Under the pieces are notes generated by a model that ran no database searches, was not told where the DNA came from, and saw nothing but the letters and a program-made list of their open reading frames with translations. Of a stretch of DNA of 48,844 nt, positions 26,836 to 38,200 are shown piece after piece. The stretch is from CAYWRZ01 sp964460845. GTDB taxonomy: Bacteria > Bacteroidota > Bacteroidia > Flavobacteriales_D > UBA2798. Each line of letters begins with the position of its first letter. The stretch's first letter is position 1. Position numbers and translations under genes: made by a program. The stretch is from positions 1-48,844 of the forward strand of contig CAYWRZ010000019.1 in NCBI GenBank assembly GCA_964460845.1, given 5' to 3'.

Positions 26836-28143
26836 ATGGCTACCGACGGAACCTGGTGTAACCTGGAAACGGATACGCTGCGCTGTATTGCCAACCAGTT
26901 GCAGTATAACCGCAGACCAAGTAATCGTACACGCGTTACCTCGAGCGATAAGATGCGCGCGGGATATGTGCTCGAAAATGCTGTAAAGGAAATTTTCAGG
27001 CAACTGGATCCTCAAGGCATAAGCCTAAAATCGGGGGGCGCCTATCACGACGCCGAGAGAGACAAAGTATCAAAACCCGATCTTAACTCTACACGCCCCG
27101 ATCTTTTTTATCCCGAAAAAACAATATTCGGGATAGAACAGATTATAGTGCAAGGGGATCAGGGAAATTTTATTGAGGTAAAATCAGGGAAAGAGGTCAG
27201 CCTGGAATCGAACACCAAACAGATCAGAGCCTTTATCAACCAGGTAAAAAAGCTTGGACACGGCCCCGAAGGTCCCAGCACGGAACACATTCTGGCGTTT
27301 ATAACCTGTACCGATACGCGTTTGGCCGACGATATTTTTTACTATGCGCTCGACAAGAAAGTGCTCATTCTACAGTACACCTGCGAGTACAGAATTATCA
27401 GGCCGAATCGTCGCGAAGCTTACGAAATCAGGTTGCAAGAGCCCTTTACGAAAGAGTTGATCCATTTCCCTGTACCTCACATTCTTTATCCGTCTGCGCT
27501 GCAAATCATACGCAAACCTTTGCGTAGCATTTCTTCTGAATATACCGCACAGCTTCAACCGCTGAAGCGTACGGTTTCGACACCCGCAGATCCTGATCCG
27601 GACGAATACACCGGTAAAGGCGACTTACTGAGTTGCATCAGTCAAATAGAAGCCTGCCATCATACCGACAAGAAAAATTTCATATCCGACCTGCAAGAGC
27701 TGGGCTTACAAGAAAAAGCGCAGGAAAAAGACAGGCAAGAATTGTTGAAAAAGATAGAGGCATTATCAGAGTTTCGAGCCGATCTGAACAGCTTAAAGCT
27801 ATCGTTAAAGAATATTGAATATCAGCTAAAAAATGAGTTGGACAAGCTGCTTACAAATGCAGAGCTGGATCTGCTTGATTTCAAGATTGAAGAGTTAAAA
27901 ACTCCACCTTCAAACAGCATTTTATTGGATCTGATACATCTTGCGCTGGCACTTGCCCCTTACCTGAAACTTCCGAGCACCCTGATAAAAATAATCAGCG
28001 TTGCCGGCTCGCTGCTGGAAACCGTAGGTGCAATTACGAATCAGGAAAAACAGGTATTGATACCCCATACACAAAATATACCTTCCCTGTTAAAAGCCTA
28101 TACCGACACCTCTGTACAGGCTCAGCCCGAACTTCAGCCCTAA
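26836..28143 (+). CDS. Putative PD-(D/E)xK nuclease-like protein with C-terminal hydrophobic segment
   Basis: A 435-residue protein starting 2 nt after the previous stop. Residues ~40-170 carry the pattern of a restriction-endonuclease-like fold: Glu47 in YVLENAVKEIF, Asp89 in TRPDLFYP, and Glu114-Val-Lys116 in NFIEVKSGKE, with Gln129 in the next helix (KQIRAFINQV). That fits the metal-binding D...ExK core of PD-(D/E)xK enzymes. Residues ~265-355 are predicted coiled-coil (LQEKAQEKDRQELLKKIE), and ~362-402 are hydrophobic (LLDLIHLALALAPYL, LIKIISVAGSLLETVGAI), possibly one or two membrane helices. Nuclease activity is inferred from spacing only. It could be a toxin or defence effector held at the membrane. 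Confidence 0.72.
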   Translation: MATDGTWCNLETDTLRCIANQLQYNRRPSNRTRVTSSDKMRAGYVLENAVKEIFRQLDPQGISLKSGGAYHDAERDKVSKPDLNSTRPDLFYPEKTIFGIEQIIVQGDQGNFIEVKSGKEVSLESNTKQIRAFINQVKKLGHGPEGPSTEHILAFITCTDTRLADDIFYYALDKKVLILQYTCEYRIIRPNRREAYEIRLQEPFTKELIHFPVPHILYPSALQIIRKPLRSISSEYTAQLQPLKRTVSTPADPDPDEYTGKGDLLSCISQIEACHHTDKKNFISDLQELGLQEKAQEKDRQELLKKIEALSEFRADLNSLKLSLKNIEYQLKNELDKLLTNAELDLLDFKIEELKTPPSNSILLDLIHLALALAPYLKLPSTLIKIISVAGSLLETVGAITNQEKQVLIPHTQNIPSLLKAYTDTSVQAQPELQP

Positions 28144-28145
28144 TC

Positions 28146-29078
28146 ATGAAAAAAGAAGAACTACGCGCTCTGTTACAAGAGGAAAACCAAAAGCTGGCCT
28201 CCACACTGCTAAAGCCTTATTATAAGCTGGCTGAAAAGATGCAGATCATTGAAGATGCACGATTTACTTTAAAATCGCCTGCCGATCGGCCACCAAAGAT
28301 ATCCGGGCTAAAAAAGCCTTCGGAGATGAAGTTCAATGATCTAAAAATGTTTCACGATTCTCTTTTTGTGCTGATCGATTCGATTAAGGAACTTGAGAAG
28401 GAAGCAGGTAAACTCACTACGCTGGCGCCCTCCCAAAAAGACGACATCAGAAAACGTTATTTTTCTGCCCTGTTTGCCAATTATAAAACCCGAGGAAAAA
28501 ACCTGGAAGACATTTACGATCTAGTGGACGATATGCCTGAAAATCTTCGTAAAACACTTTTCGAATCGCTGATCTTTCCCGACACAACAGGCTTTCCGGA
28601 TATTCCGAATCCTGTATCCAAAGCGAAGGAACTCGCCCAAAAGACTTTTGCTTCGCTTACGGGAAAAGAAAATCTTCCGAAAGTGGACACCAAAGCGGCA
28701 CTGCTGGAGTATTTCAATCAATTCCTTCACAAAAAAATGGAGATAAGAGCTGATTTCCCGCAGCCGGATGAAGGGAAAAAACTATACGATAAACGAGATT
28801 CGCTTTTGAACGAAGCACGGGAAAAGTTCGCTCTCACCAACGCTGATTTAATTGCGATCACGCCGGGCAAACTGTACGAAAAACTCTACCAACGCTCGGA
28901 AAGTATATGGGGGGAAAATTTTGAATATACTTATTCGTCCTACATGGATGGAATGCCAATGATTTATGAGAGGACCACGCACCCTTTTAAATTTAGCGCA
29001 AAGAAAGCGGAAATAGCGCTTACCGCCATCAGCCTTCGCTTATGGGATCTTATACAAGAGGCGCTTCGTAAAGGGTAA
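28146..29078 (+). CDS. Charged helical protein of unknown function, third gene of the cassette
   Basis: A 310-residue protein starting 2 nt after the previous stop, so clearly cotranscribed. It is Lys/Glu-rich and mostly helical by composition (MKKEELRALLQEENQKLAS, SIKELEKEAGKL), with a less charged middle (FPDTTGFPDIPNP) and an aromatic C-terminus (NFEYTYSSYMDGMPMIY). No signal peptide, membrane segment or catalytic motif is seen. By position it might be an immunity, adaptor or regulatory subunit for the nuclease-like protein, but nothing in the sequence proves that. Its 3' end faces the RHS gene across 127 bp. Confidence 0.75.
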   Translation: MKKEELRALLQEENQKLASTLLKPYYKLAEKMQIIEDARFTLKSPADRPPKISGLKKPSEMKFNDLKMFHDSLFVLIDSIKELEKEAGKLTTLAPSQKDDIRKRYFSALFANYKTRGKNLEDIYDLVDDMPENLRKTLFESLIFPDTTGFPDIPNPVSKAKELAQKTFASLTGKENLPKVDTKAALLEYFNQFLHKKMEIRADFPQPDEGKKLYDKRDSLLNEAREKFALTNADLIAITPGKLYEKLYQRSESIWGENFEYTYSSYMDGMPMIYERTTHPFKFSAKKAEIALTAISLRLWDLIQEALRKG

Positions 29079-29141
29079 GTTCAGCTTTGTTTAAGAAGCT
29101 TTTTTCTACTGCGATTATTCGCAGAAAGCACCGAACTTACC
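29074..29141 (+). terminator. Possible terminator of the three-gene cassette (inverted repeat)
   Basis: GGTAAGTTC (29074-29082) pairs with GAACTTACC (29133-29141), and GCTTT (29084-29088) with AAAGC (29125-29129). A shorter hairpin, AGCTT with AAGCT (29083-29087 and 29096-29100), is followed directly by TTTTT. Another small stem, CTGCG/CGCAG, lies within. It sits between converging genes, where a terminator is expected, but no stem is strong and folding was not computed. Confidence 0.42.
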
Positions 29142-29205
29142 GACCCTTTGGTTAATCTGACGAATAACCGTTCCAAGCGAAAATCAAACGCGCAATGAAT
29201 TTTAT

Positions 29206-32200
29206 TTATTCATTTTCTAGTGTTATTTTTTGCGCAGCGCTTACTCCATTTACTAAATTAGAAAATATTTTTTCAGGTTCTGTTCCGTCAATTAATAGCA
29301 TCCCGGAATTGGTAGATTGATTTCTTGGATTTTCTTCCGGGAAAAAAGCAAATTTTTCACCTCTTACTACATTTATAAGCTTATCAGCAGGATATGTTTT
29401 TTCTTCCGTTTCGCCAGGATTAGTATATTGGTATGTGTAAGGTGCATCCTCGTACAAATATTTACCCAATCCTGGGGTTAATCCATCTTTAGAAGCATTT
29501 AACAAACTAACAAAGTAACTATAACTCGTGTTTTCTGTTACTAGTACACCCTTTATTACTTTTGAGCCCGATTTCCCCTCAATAAATTCTCTTGTAGATG
29601 CATAACTAGGAGTCTTTATTGTCGCAATTTGAACTTCTATTCGTTTCGGCTCTTTAACTAACTGATAAAAGTGAAACGCTTCAATTTCCTCTGCTGCGGT
29701 ATAAGTTACCTTTTCTTTCTTTAGATGTTTTTGAAATTGTTTGAATGATTCAAAGTTTTCAGTTATTGTGAACATAGTTTTGTCTGAACCTATTGGTTCA
29801 AATGTAAATGCCTTTGCAAATTTATCTGCTGTTTTATCTATAAATACCTGTGCTGCTTCATTTGCAGGATCTAAATAATCACCATTGACATCTAAATAAA
29901 TGAGCGGATTATTTGCATAACTTGAATAAGTAGAAAGATATGGGTATTTGGAGCTGAATGCATCAATACTCAACCACCTTCCCACTCTCGAATCATAAAA
30001 TCTCGCTCCGAAATCATAACTGTTCGCATCTCCCTTTACCTGATCATCTTTCTCCATCCCGTTAAATCCGTAACGGTAGTTTCCACCACTAAAATTACGG
30101 TCATCGAGCGTCACCCCAAAAGGTGAATAATCGGTTGCCGAAAGGATATGCGCCAGGTAGCCGTCCACTTCCTGATCGGTGTCGCTGTCTTGCGGAATTT
30201 TCTTGTCGGACACTACCGACAGCACGTTACCCAGGTGGTTGCTCAGCTCGTACTGCTTGTAACCGAGCGTTCTCGACGTAAGCTCATAGTCAGGCTCATA
30301 CCCGATAAGCTCCAAATCGGGCGATTCTATACCTAACCTTGCGCTGCCATACAGATGCAGCTCTTTCAGCTTAAAGCTTTCGGTTTCTTCCACCTCATCG
30401 ACGGTATATTCATACACAGCCATCACATTGCCCTGCGCGTCGCGCATATAATAGATGCTCTTCTCCCAGTTGTCGTCGCTGTCGTAAATGTGCTTGGATA
30501 CGCGTTTCCCGAAGGGATCGTAGTCGAAACGCAGGTTCTTTTTGGTGCTCAGCGGTGGACGAATAATCGCTTTTACCTTGCCATCGACACGCCATTGAAT
30601 TTCGGCGATTTCTTCCTGCCTGTCAAATTTCAGCTCTCCCATTTCGGTATAACCGTAATTGTTGTCGGTATTAATGAGCTGCAAATCTTCTTCAAACAGG
30701 TCCATGTCGTCGATATCGTCGCTGTAATCGGCGGGGTTCACCGCATCGTTGACATGGTACAGGCGGTTCTGAATCACGCTACCGGAAAGATCTTTCGCAT
30801 AGCGGTATGTTAATTCATCGATGTCGGCGCCGGCGCCGTCTTTGCGAAGCTGCGAGAGGATGTTGCCATTCGCATCGTAGCTAAATTGGTTTTGGTAACG
30901 ACCCAAATAGGTGCTGCCGCTCTGCCATTCGTTGTCGCCCACATCGATATTGGTAAAGGCTTTCGATTCGCGCAGGCGGTTCAATTGATCGTACTTGTAG
31001 GCCGTTCCCTGCGGTAATACATCGCGCGTAGAAGGATTGGTGATCGTGCTGACCATGCTGCCGATATTGCCGTTATACAGGTTATAGCGCTCGGCTTCGA
31101 GATCGCTGCCCGTAAGTGTTGCGTAAAAGCTGTTAGTGCCGGTTTTAGCCGTGTTTATCGGACTGTAATCGCCTGCGAAATACCCGAGGCTATACCCGTA
31201 CACGTCTTTGGCGACATGCTTGTGGATACCGTTCGGATCAGAATCTTCGCCCGGATCACGATTTATATCAAGCGTATTGCTGTTCACGCCTTTGATCCAA
31301 CCTTGCAGATTATAAACATAGTCCACACCCTGCACCTGTAGGTCGCCTACTTCTACTCTTGCTAAGGGGCCGTGCGCATAGTAGAAATATCGGGCATCTG
31401 TATCCCATATACCAGACCCGTCTTTGCTGGTCTGTACTTCGGTAATCCGGTTGTCGGCATCGTAACGGTATTGATGTGTATGCGAATGTCCATTTCCATA
31501 TCCTACCTGATTCACATTTCCGCTTATTAAATCATATTTATAATGGAAGAAGCTCATGTGGAATTCTTCCATGCTGATTTTACCGTTATGCTGTGAGAAC
31601 TTGGCTACGTTTCCGTGGATGTCATAGCTGTAATACGTAGCCTGATCGTACGTACTATCATTTGCATCATATTCCTCTTCGTAGGTTACTATAGCTATTC
31701 GCTTGCGCAAATTTTCCTGAGACATGCCATAAATATCAGATACCGCATAAGATCGATCGTAATACGTCTGGGTTACTTCCCTTCTTGCTCCAGCCTCGTC
31801 TATCCAGGCCAGGTAGCGACTTTCGTCGATAGTTTCGGGATTGTAGTGATTGTTGATCAGCGTCCCAAAAATGGAAGTGAAATTATCGCCGGTAGCGTTC
31901 TCTTCTTTTTCTCCCACTTCATACACCCGCCCCAGCGCATCGTAAAGTGTATAACTGTAGCGTTTCGGACTGGCGTTATGCTGTTTGGTATTTTGAGAGA
32001 GAATCAAACGTCCGAGACGATCGTACCAGTAACGGGTCGAATAGATTCCGCTTTCGTCGTGGATGCGGCGATGGTATTCTGAGTTTACGGCATAAGCGCC
32101 GCCCATAAATCCTTTAAAACGTTCATAAAAGGCGATGGTACGTATATCCATGTCGGTGGTTACGGTTTGCCCGGCCAGTCCGTCGTTGACAGGTAAGGGT

Positions 32201-35200
32201 ATCCAGGAGCCTGAAGCGTAATTAAGGCTTCCGTCGAGCGTAAAGCCGTCGGAACGGAGCAGCGTACCTCCTGTACCCACGATATAACCATTAAGATCGT
32301 CGTGGAAAAAGAGGTCTTGCAAATCTTCGGAAGTACCCGAGGTAACTGCGGAAGGATAGGTTAAAAGATGTCCGGAATTATTTCCGTAAATCATCTGACC
32401 GTTATTTCCTACGGCGAGGAAGCTGTTGTTTCTCGGGAAAGTGCGGAGGGCATTCATTTCGCCGGTAACGGTGTTAAATGCCGTTACAGGTGTCCATCCG
32501 GTCCCTCCGTTGCTGGTATAATATACACGGGCATTGGTGCCATTGCCCCCTACGGCGAATCCTTCCAAAGGATTTACAAAAGCTACATCGTTAAGGTTAA
32601 TGCCTAAGGAACTAAACCTAATCTGGGGCTGTGCGGCACCGGCCGAGGCACTATAAATGAATCCGTCATTTCCTACAAAAACGCCTGTTCCGTCTGTATG
32701 TGTATATACTCCTTTAAACGCAGGTAAAGGCGAGGGAATGTTGAGTGTAGCCGGAAGTATTGCTCGCCAGGTGGCACCTCCGTCGGAAGTATAACGCACG
32801 GTAAAATTATCACCTACAGTATATCCGCGCGCCGCATCGGCAAAGTGCACCGCATTGAGCGGAGGTGTAAATATCTGGGTAACACGTAATGCCACAGCGC
32901 CCATACTTACACGCTGGATGTGACTTTGTTGTCCGACGGTAAGTACTTCGCCCGAAGTAGGACGATAGCTTAATCCTCTTATATCGGTGGTTACGGTAGT
33001 AGAGATGGCTGTAAATATCGGCGACGGAACCCTCATATCAGGGGTACTGAATACCATACCCCCACCACAGGAGGCCGCAGCTATATCGCCGACGGTCTCC
33101 AAATCAAAAATCGTTTCGGTCACGCCCGACACTAAAGTTTCGACGGACTGAGTAGAAAGATCGATCCGGTACAGACGCCCCTGTGCTCCTCCGATAAGTC
33201 CATAGTTGCCATCCTCATGGAGGGCTGCCGTATGCATTTCGGTGCGTTCGGGCAGGGCGTGTTCTCTCCACAGACCGCTGCTTTTTACGTAATATCTTCC
33301 ATTACCCGCTACCGCATATAGATCGCCGCTGGTTTCTTCATACTCCACATCGGCAAAACCGTGCGGATACAGATTCTCAGTCATATCCGTCCAAAGTAGC
33401 GAAGTAGGTGTGGAAAAATTGTTAAGCTCACCCTGTAGTACCACACCTGCCTCACCGATTACTACCACTTCGGGTATGGTTCCGGTATTACGGTAGGTCA
33501 AACGGGTGAAGTTGGTATAAGAAGAAGAGCTGCTTATCGCTGTGGCCGAAGAAGCAGGCCCACCCGAAGGTAAATTTATCACATACACCACGCCTGTATT
33601 TTTTTCGATTGCCAGGGCATAACTCTCTCCTGTAGCATACACCACATCGGCAAACTCGGCTCCACCTGCGCTCACCGCGGAAAGGGTAAATGCGTTTCCG
33701 GTCGATTTAAACACACCATAGAGATTACCCTGATCGGTAAGCAACACAGCCGACATTGAAAAGCTATTGGGATTGGTGCCTATGGTACGCCCTGCAATTT
33801 TGCGTATAGCGTTATCGCTACTCAGTACAGAAGTCGGTACAGAAGTCCATACCGGAACAGTCATTTGCGCATCGCGGCTGTAATACAACTGACCGCCATT
33901 GCCACCTACCAGCACAGGTACTTTTGTACCTACCATCGCACCGAAGCTACCGTGCACATCTTGCGAACCGGGATAATTATTCAAAGCGACTATACCGAAA
34001 GGTTGTCCCGTTTCGAGCAAGATACGATGCACCAATCCGTTACGACCGGTTGCCAGCAGCTTGCCGGTAGTGTACATATTGAAGCCCGTATAGTAATGCT
34101 GATCATCGCCCAGCAATTCCCAATGCTGTCCGCCGTTGTTCGTTTTATACAGCAAGCCTTCGCCGGGGTTGTCCTCTACAATTGCCACGCCTTCTGTGGT
34201 ATTGAGGCAATACACGTCCCTAACCGTTCCGGTAAGATTGGTCGGCACGTGAAAAGAATAGCCGCCGGAGGCATCCATACCGGCTTGCGTTCCCGATATT
34301 CCTGCTACAAAATAAGCCTCTCCATCTACATAAGTCAGGGCATACAGATCGTTGTTTGTATAGCCGGAGTGTTCGATCCAGTTGACTCCGTCGTTGCTAT
34401 AAAACACCCGTCCGAACTCTGGTACACTATTCGTCAACTTATGCCGCGCTACCGCTACATATTGAGAATTGGCCGCATCGTAGGTCACTGAAGTAACCCT
34501 GAAATATCCACCCGAGGTGTAGGAAGAAGAAGGAAAGAGTCCGAAAGTAAAGCCGGTGCCACCTCCGGTTACCAGTATCGAAATTCCCCCGTAGGTTGTT
34601 ATCCCCGAACCGACCAGCACACCGGTATTCGCGTCCACGAAATGCAGATCCCACAGGTTCCATTCCACGTTATGCTCGTGCGTGTTTAACATATCCCAGG
34701 AGCCTCCTCCATTAGTCGTTTTAAGCACGATGCCCCTCTCTCCTACCGCATACCCTACATTCGCATCGACCATTTGGATTTTGTTGAGCGTCACCCCCAG
34801 CAGGTCGTTAACCCGTTGCCAGGTTGCGCCGCCGTCGTTGGTACGGTACATCAATCCACGTGCCTGGCTGCCCCCCGCTGGTGTATAATAGCCGGTAAGA
34901 TAACCCTGCTGTCCGTTCACGAACTGCACATCGGTCACGGTCATACCGGGTTCGAGAATGACAGACAAAGACGTTTGCCATACCGACATTTTATCGTGAT
35001 CGGGCAGGCTCTGCTGTTCGAGCTGGTTAAGGCTGTTATAGCGGTAAGTAGTGGGCAATTGGTGGTGTGTGTAAATCGTATGCGTACCGTTAAGGCGATC
35101 GTTGGCCACCTGTATCGCATCCGGCGAAGTGTGCGAGGTAATATCCAGCATACGTACACCTTCGGGCGGAACAGTTTTCACCAGGTTACCCGCCTGATCG

Positions 35201-38200
35201 TAATAATACAGTGTAAAATGATATTCCTTGTCGGTATATACTGTTGTAAAGGTTTCGGCAGCACCCAGGCAATGCTTGCGATAAGCGGAAGCTATCACGG
35301 TAGTCATGTATTCGACATACTGCTGGTACATGGCTTCGCCGTTAAGCTTTGCATTGTCTTCGAGCTGTGTCTGACAGGGGTTTTCATAATCTGCCGGTGG
35401 CAAATCTGTAGAGCCGTCGAACACATAGGGCTCGGGTGTACAGGGCGGTGTTAAACGATCTTCGCAATATTTACCTATATCGAGCATTTCAGTCACACTT
35501 AACGGCTCATAGAGTCCGGCTACGTATGCGTAAAGATTGGCGAAATATCCGTCCAGGCAATAACAGAACCCTTCCCTAATAAACGTTTCCTGATCATAGA
35601 CATTGGTAATTGCAGGCAGCCCGCCTTCTTTGGCATATCTGTTATAATCGCGTACCAGCGAACTATATTCCTCGTAAGCGTTTTCGCAGGGGTCGGGCAA
35701 AATGGGGGCGCTGGCTTCTCTTTGCATACTACGCTGAAGCTCGGGCTTAGCACCTGATTTTCGGGCCGTTCCGTCGGGACCTGTTTTCTGTTCGGTTTGG
35801 CGTACTTCCATCCGTCGCATAAGCGGCTCGGGCTCTTCGTCACAAAGCGTACATTTTGCCAGCGGCAAACAGGAATAGCCAAAAATAGTATCCGTTACTT
35901 CCGACATACCCACCTGAAACACGGCTACCATTTTAAACTGATGGAAATAATTATCCGCTTCGGGTTCGCCGTAAATAATAATATCGCCGATAGCTATTAC
36001 CTCATCAAGATGAAGACCGGACGTAGTGGTTTGCGTATATAAGCTGATGCCGCAGGTTTCGGAATTAATATCAATGCGCTCGTGATAATCGGGTCCGGTA
36101 TTGTCGGGGGTATAAGTTCCGGAAGTATTGAAACCGAGATAACTTTGGAGCAGCATGGAATAATAAGGACTGAGTCCAAGATTAGGTGCGGCGGCAAAAG
36201 AGGGTCGTACAACTCTTTCTTTGAGCACTTCCTCCAAATCTTCGGTAAGATCGAAGGGAGTACCCTGACAAGACATAGGCTGAGGCAGGGCACATTTGCC
36301 CATTGAGACGCCCCGCTCGGTGACACCGTCGAAATGCGTTACCGCAGCAGTAAACTCTACCATAAAATTACCGGCCACATCACGTGCTTCGACCGTGTAT
36401 AGATGCTGGTATGCGCTTTTGATATTGGTAAAGCTCTTGATCAAAGGCACATCGCCCGAACTGAATCCGGAAGGATCAGTGGACATCATTTGGAACGATA
36501 TGTACTGCGTAGGATTCGTCACATCGTAAATTCGTACCAAATTGGTCATCGGATCAAAATCCCATTCCAAATCGTTATTGGGCGTACCGAGCATATTCCG
36601 GATGCGGTTGGTCACAAAAGGAGAATAATTACCGGGTGCTTCGAGCGATATGTTCGCTCCGATAAAATCGCCGTTGTGCGCCAGCGCCGAGGTTAGCATC
36701 ATCACGTCTCTTGCAAAATCGTTGGGTTCGCAACGTTCGGGAAATACGCAATCGGGTTCGGGAGCAGTAAGAGAAATATCGAGCCATTCGTAGGTGGTTA
36801 TTCCACCCTGTACAATTTTTGCTTTAACCTGCGCAGGATAAGCAAAAGTGGTATTGGAACCCATTCCATAACGGATAGCTGTAAACCCTTTGATATCGCT
36901 CCAGCTTATAGAGAGTCCGCTCTTATCGAACGAAGTGCTTCCTATGGGGCCTCCGCTGTTGCTGAGTGATACGATAAGTTCGTCGGCCGAAGGTTGCGAA
37001 GCATCCCATTCGATCGGATCGGAAGTAATCGATACTGGCGGAGTGTAATTGTACGCTGCGAGATAGAAACTGGTGTATGCCGGATAGCCCAGCAGCGACT
37101 CGTTGGTAGCCGTAAGCTTACCGTATTCGGCCATCTGATTTATCAGTTGAAGCGAGGCATATGTAGTAGGACACATTCCCGTTTGGAGATACACCTGATA
37201 GCCTGCATCGACATAATTGGTTTCCTGCATCGGTACATTTACAGCACGTACAAACCGCACCTGCTTGTTGCTGTACAGCTCACGGGTAAATCCGCCACAG
37301 GGCTGTGCGGGAGAAAAATACGGCTGCGCGAGGAAAGTCAGCGGACCGGGCAGGTTCAGCATTTGGCTGGTGAAAGGATTGTATTCGTCGTTATTGCCAA
37401 TGCAATGATTGAGTCCGTAGCAGGAAGTGCGGGCGTAAGCATCGGCTATAGAGTCCTGAATCTGACGTTTGAGCGAGAGGTAGAAATTCTTCGCTATATT
37501 CCATTCTACATCACGCAGCGAATCGTTTTGCGCGGGCGAATAACCAACCACATCTAATCCGAAATCGAGGCAATCGGAAGAGATCGGAGTACCCGGATAA
37601 GGGCAACGTGCCGAAATGGCGGCTGCTTCGAGCGCATTATGAGGCGTTCCGGATACCTCAATGTAGTTCATAAAACGCCATCCGAAATTCGCAATGAATG
37701 TAGATCCGATCAAACCTGCGTTAGTAACGAATGGATCGTAAATGATGCTGGCCGTATTCCCAATATTTCCAAGCCGCGAGATCGCATTGGGCTGGGAAGC
37801 ATAGTTAGCGACAATAAATCCTTCGCTTACCGCATCGTTCCAGGTGTGGGTAAAGAGCATACGGCTGTCAAAATCGTCGCTGGTCAGTATATCATCGGCA
37901 TGCGTTTCTCCGTAGATTCGGCATTTTTCATAATAACAATATTCGGGGTGATAACGCACTAATCCGGCTGCCCATTCGGGACGGAAAAGCGCAATAAAAT
38001 CGTTCAGGTGCAGCAGATTTTCGGGATACGTAAGCAAAGTTACTCCATCTGTACTGAGAAATACATCAAGCACATTCGACACCGCCGGTATGTAGTTTGC
38101 CCCATCGGGAAGCACGGTAACCGTTGCAATACTGCCGTTTTCATTGAGGTAATGCGGATAGGTCACCCCCTGATATTCGGTCTGCGGATTTTTCCAGTTA

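Noticed and set aside
28146..29078. The 310-residue gene as the immunity gene of the RHS tip.
   Set aside because: It is on the opposite strand and in a tight operon with two other genes, unlike known RHS immunity genes; kept only as a long shot.
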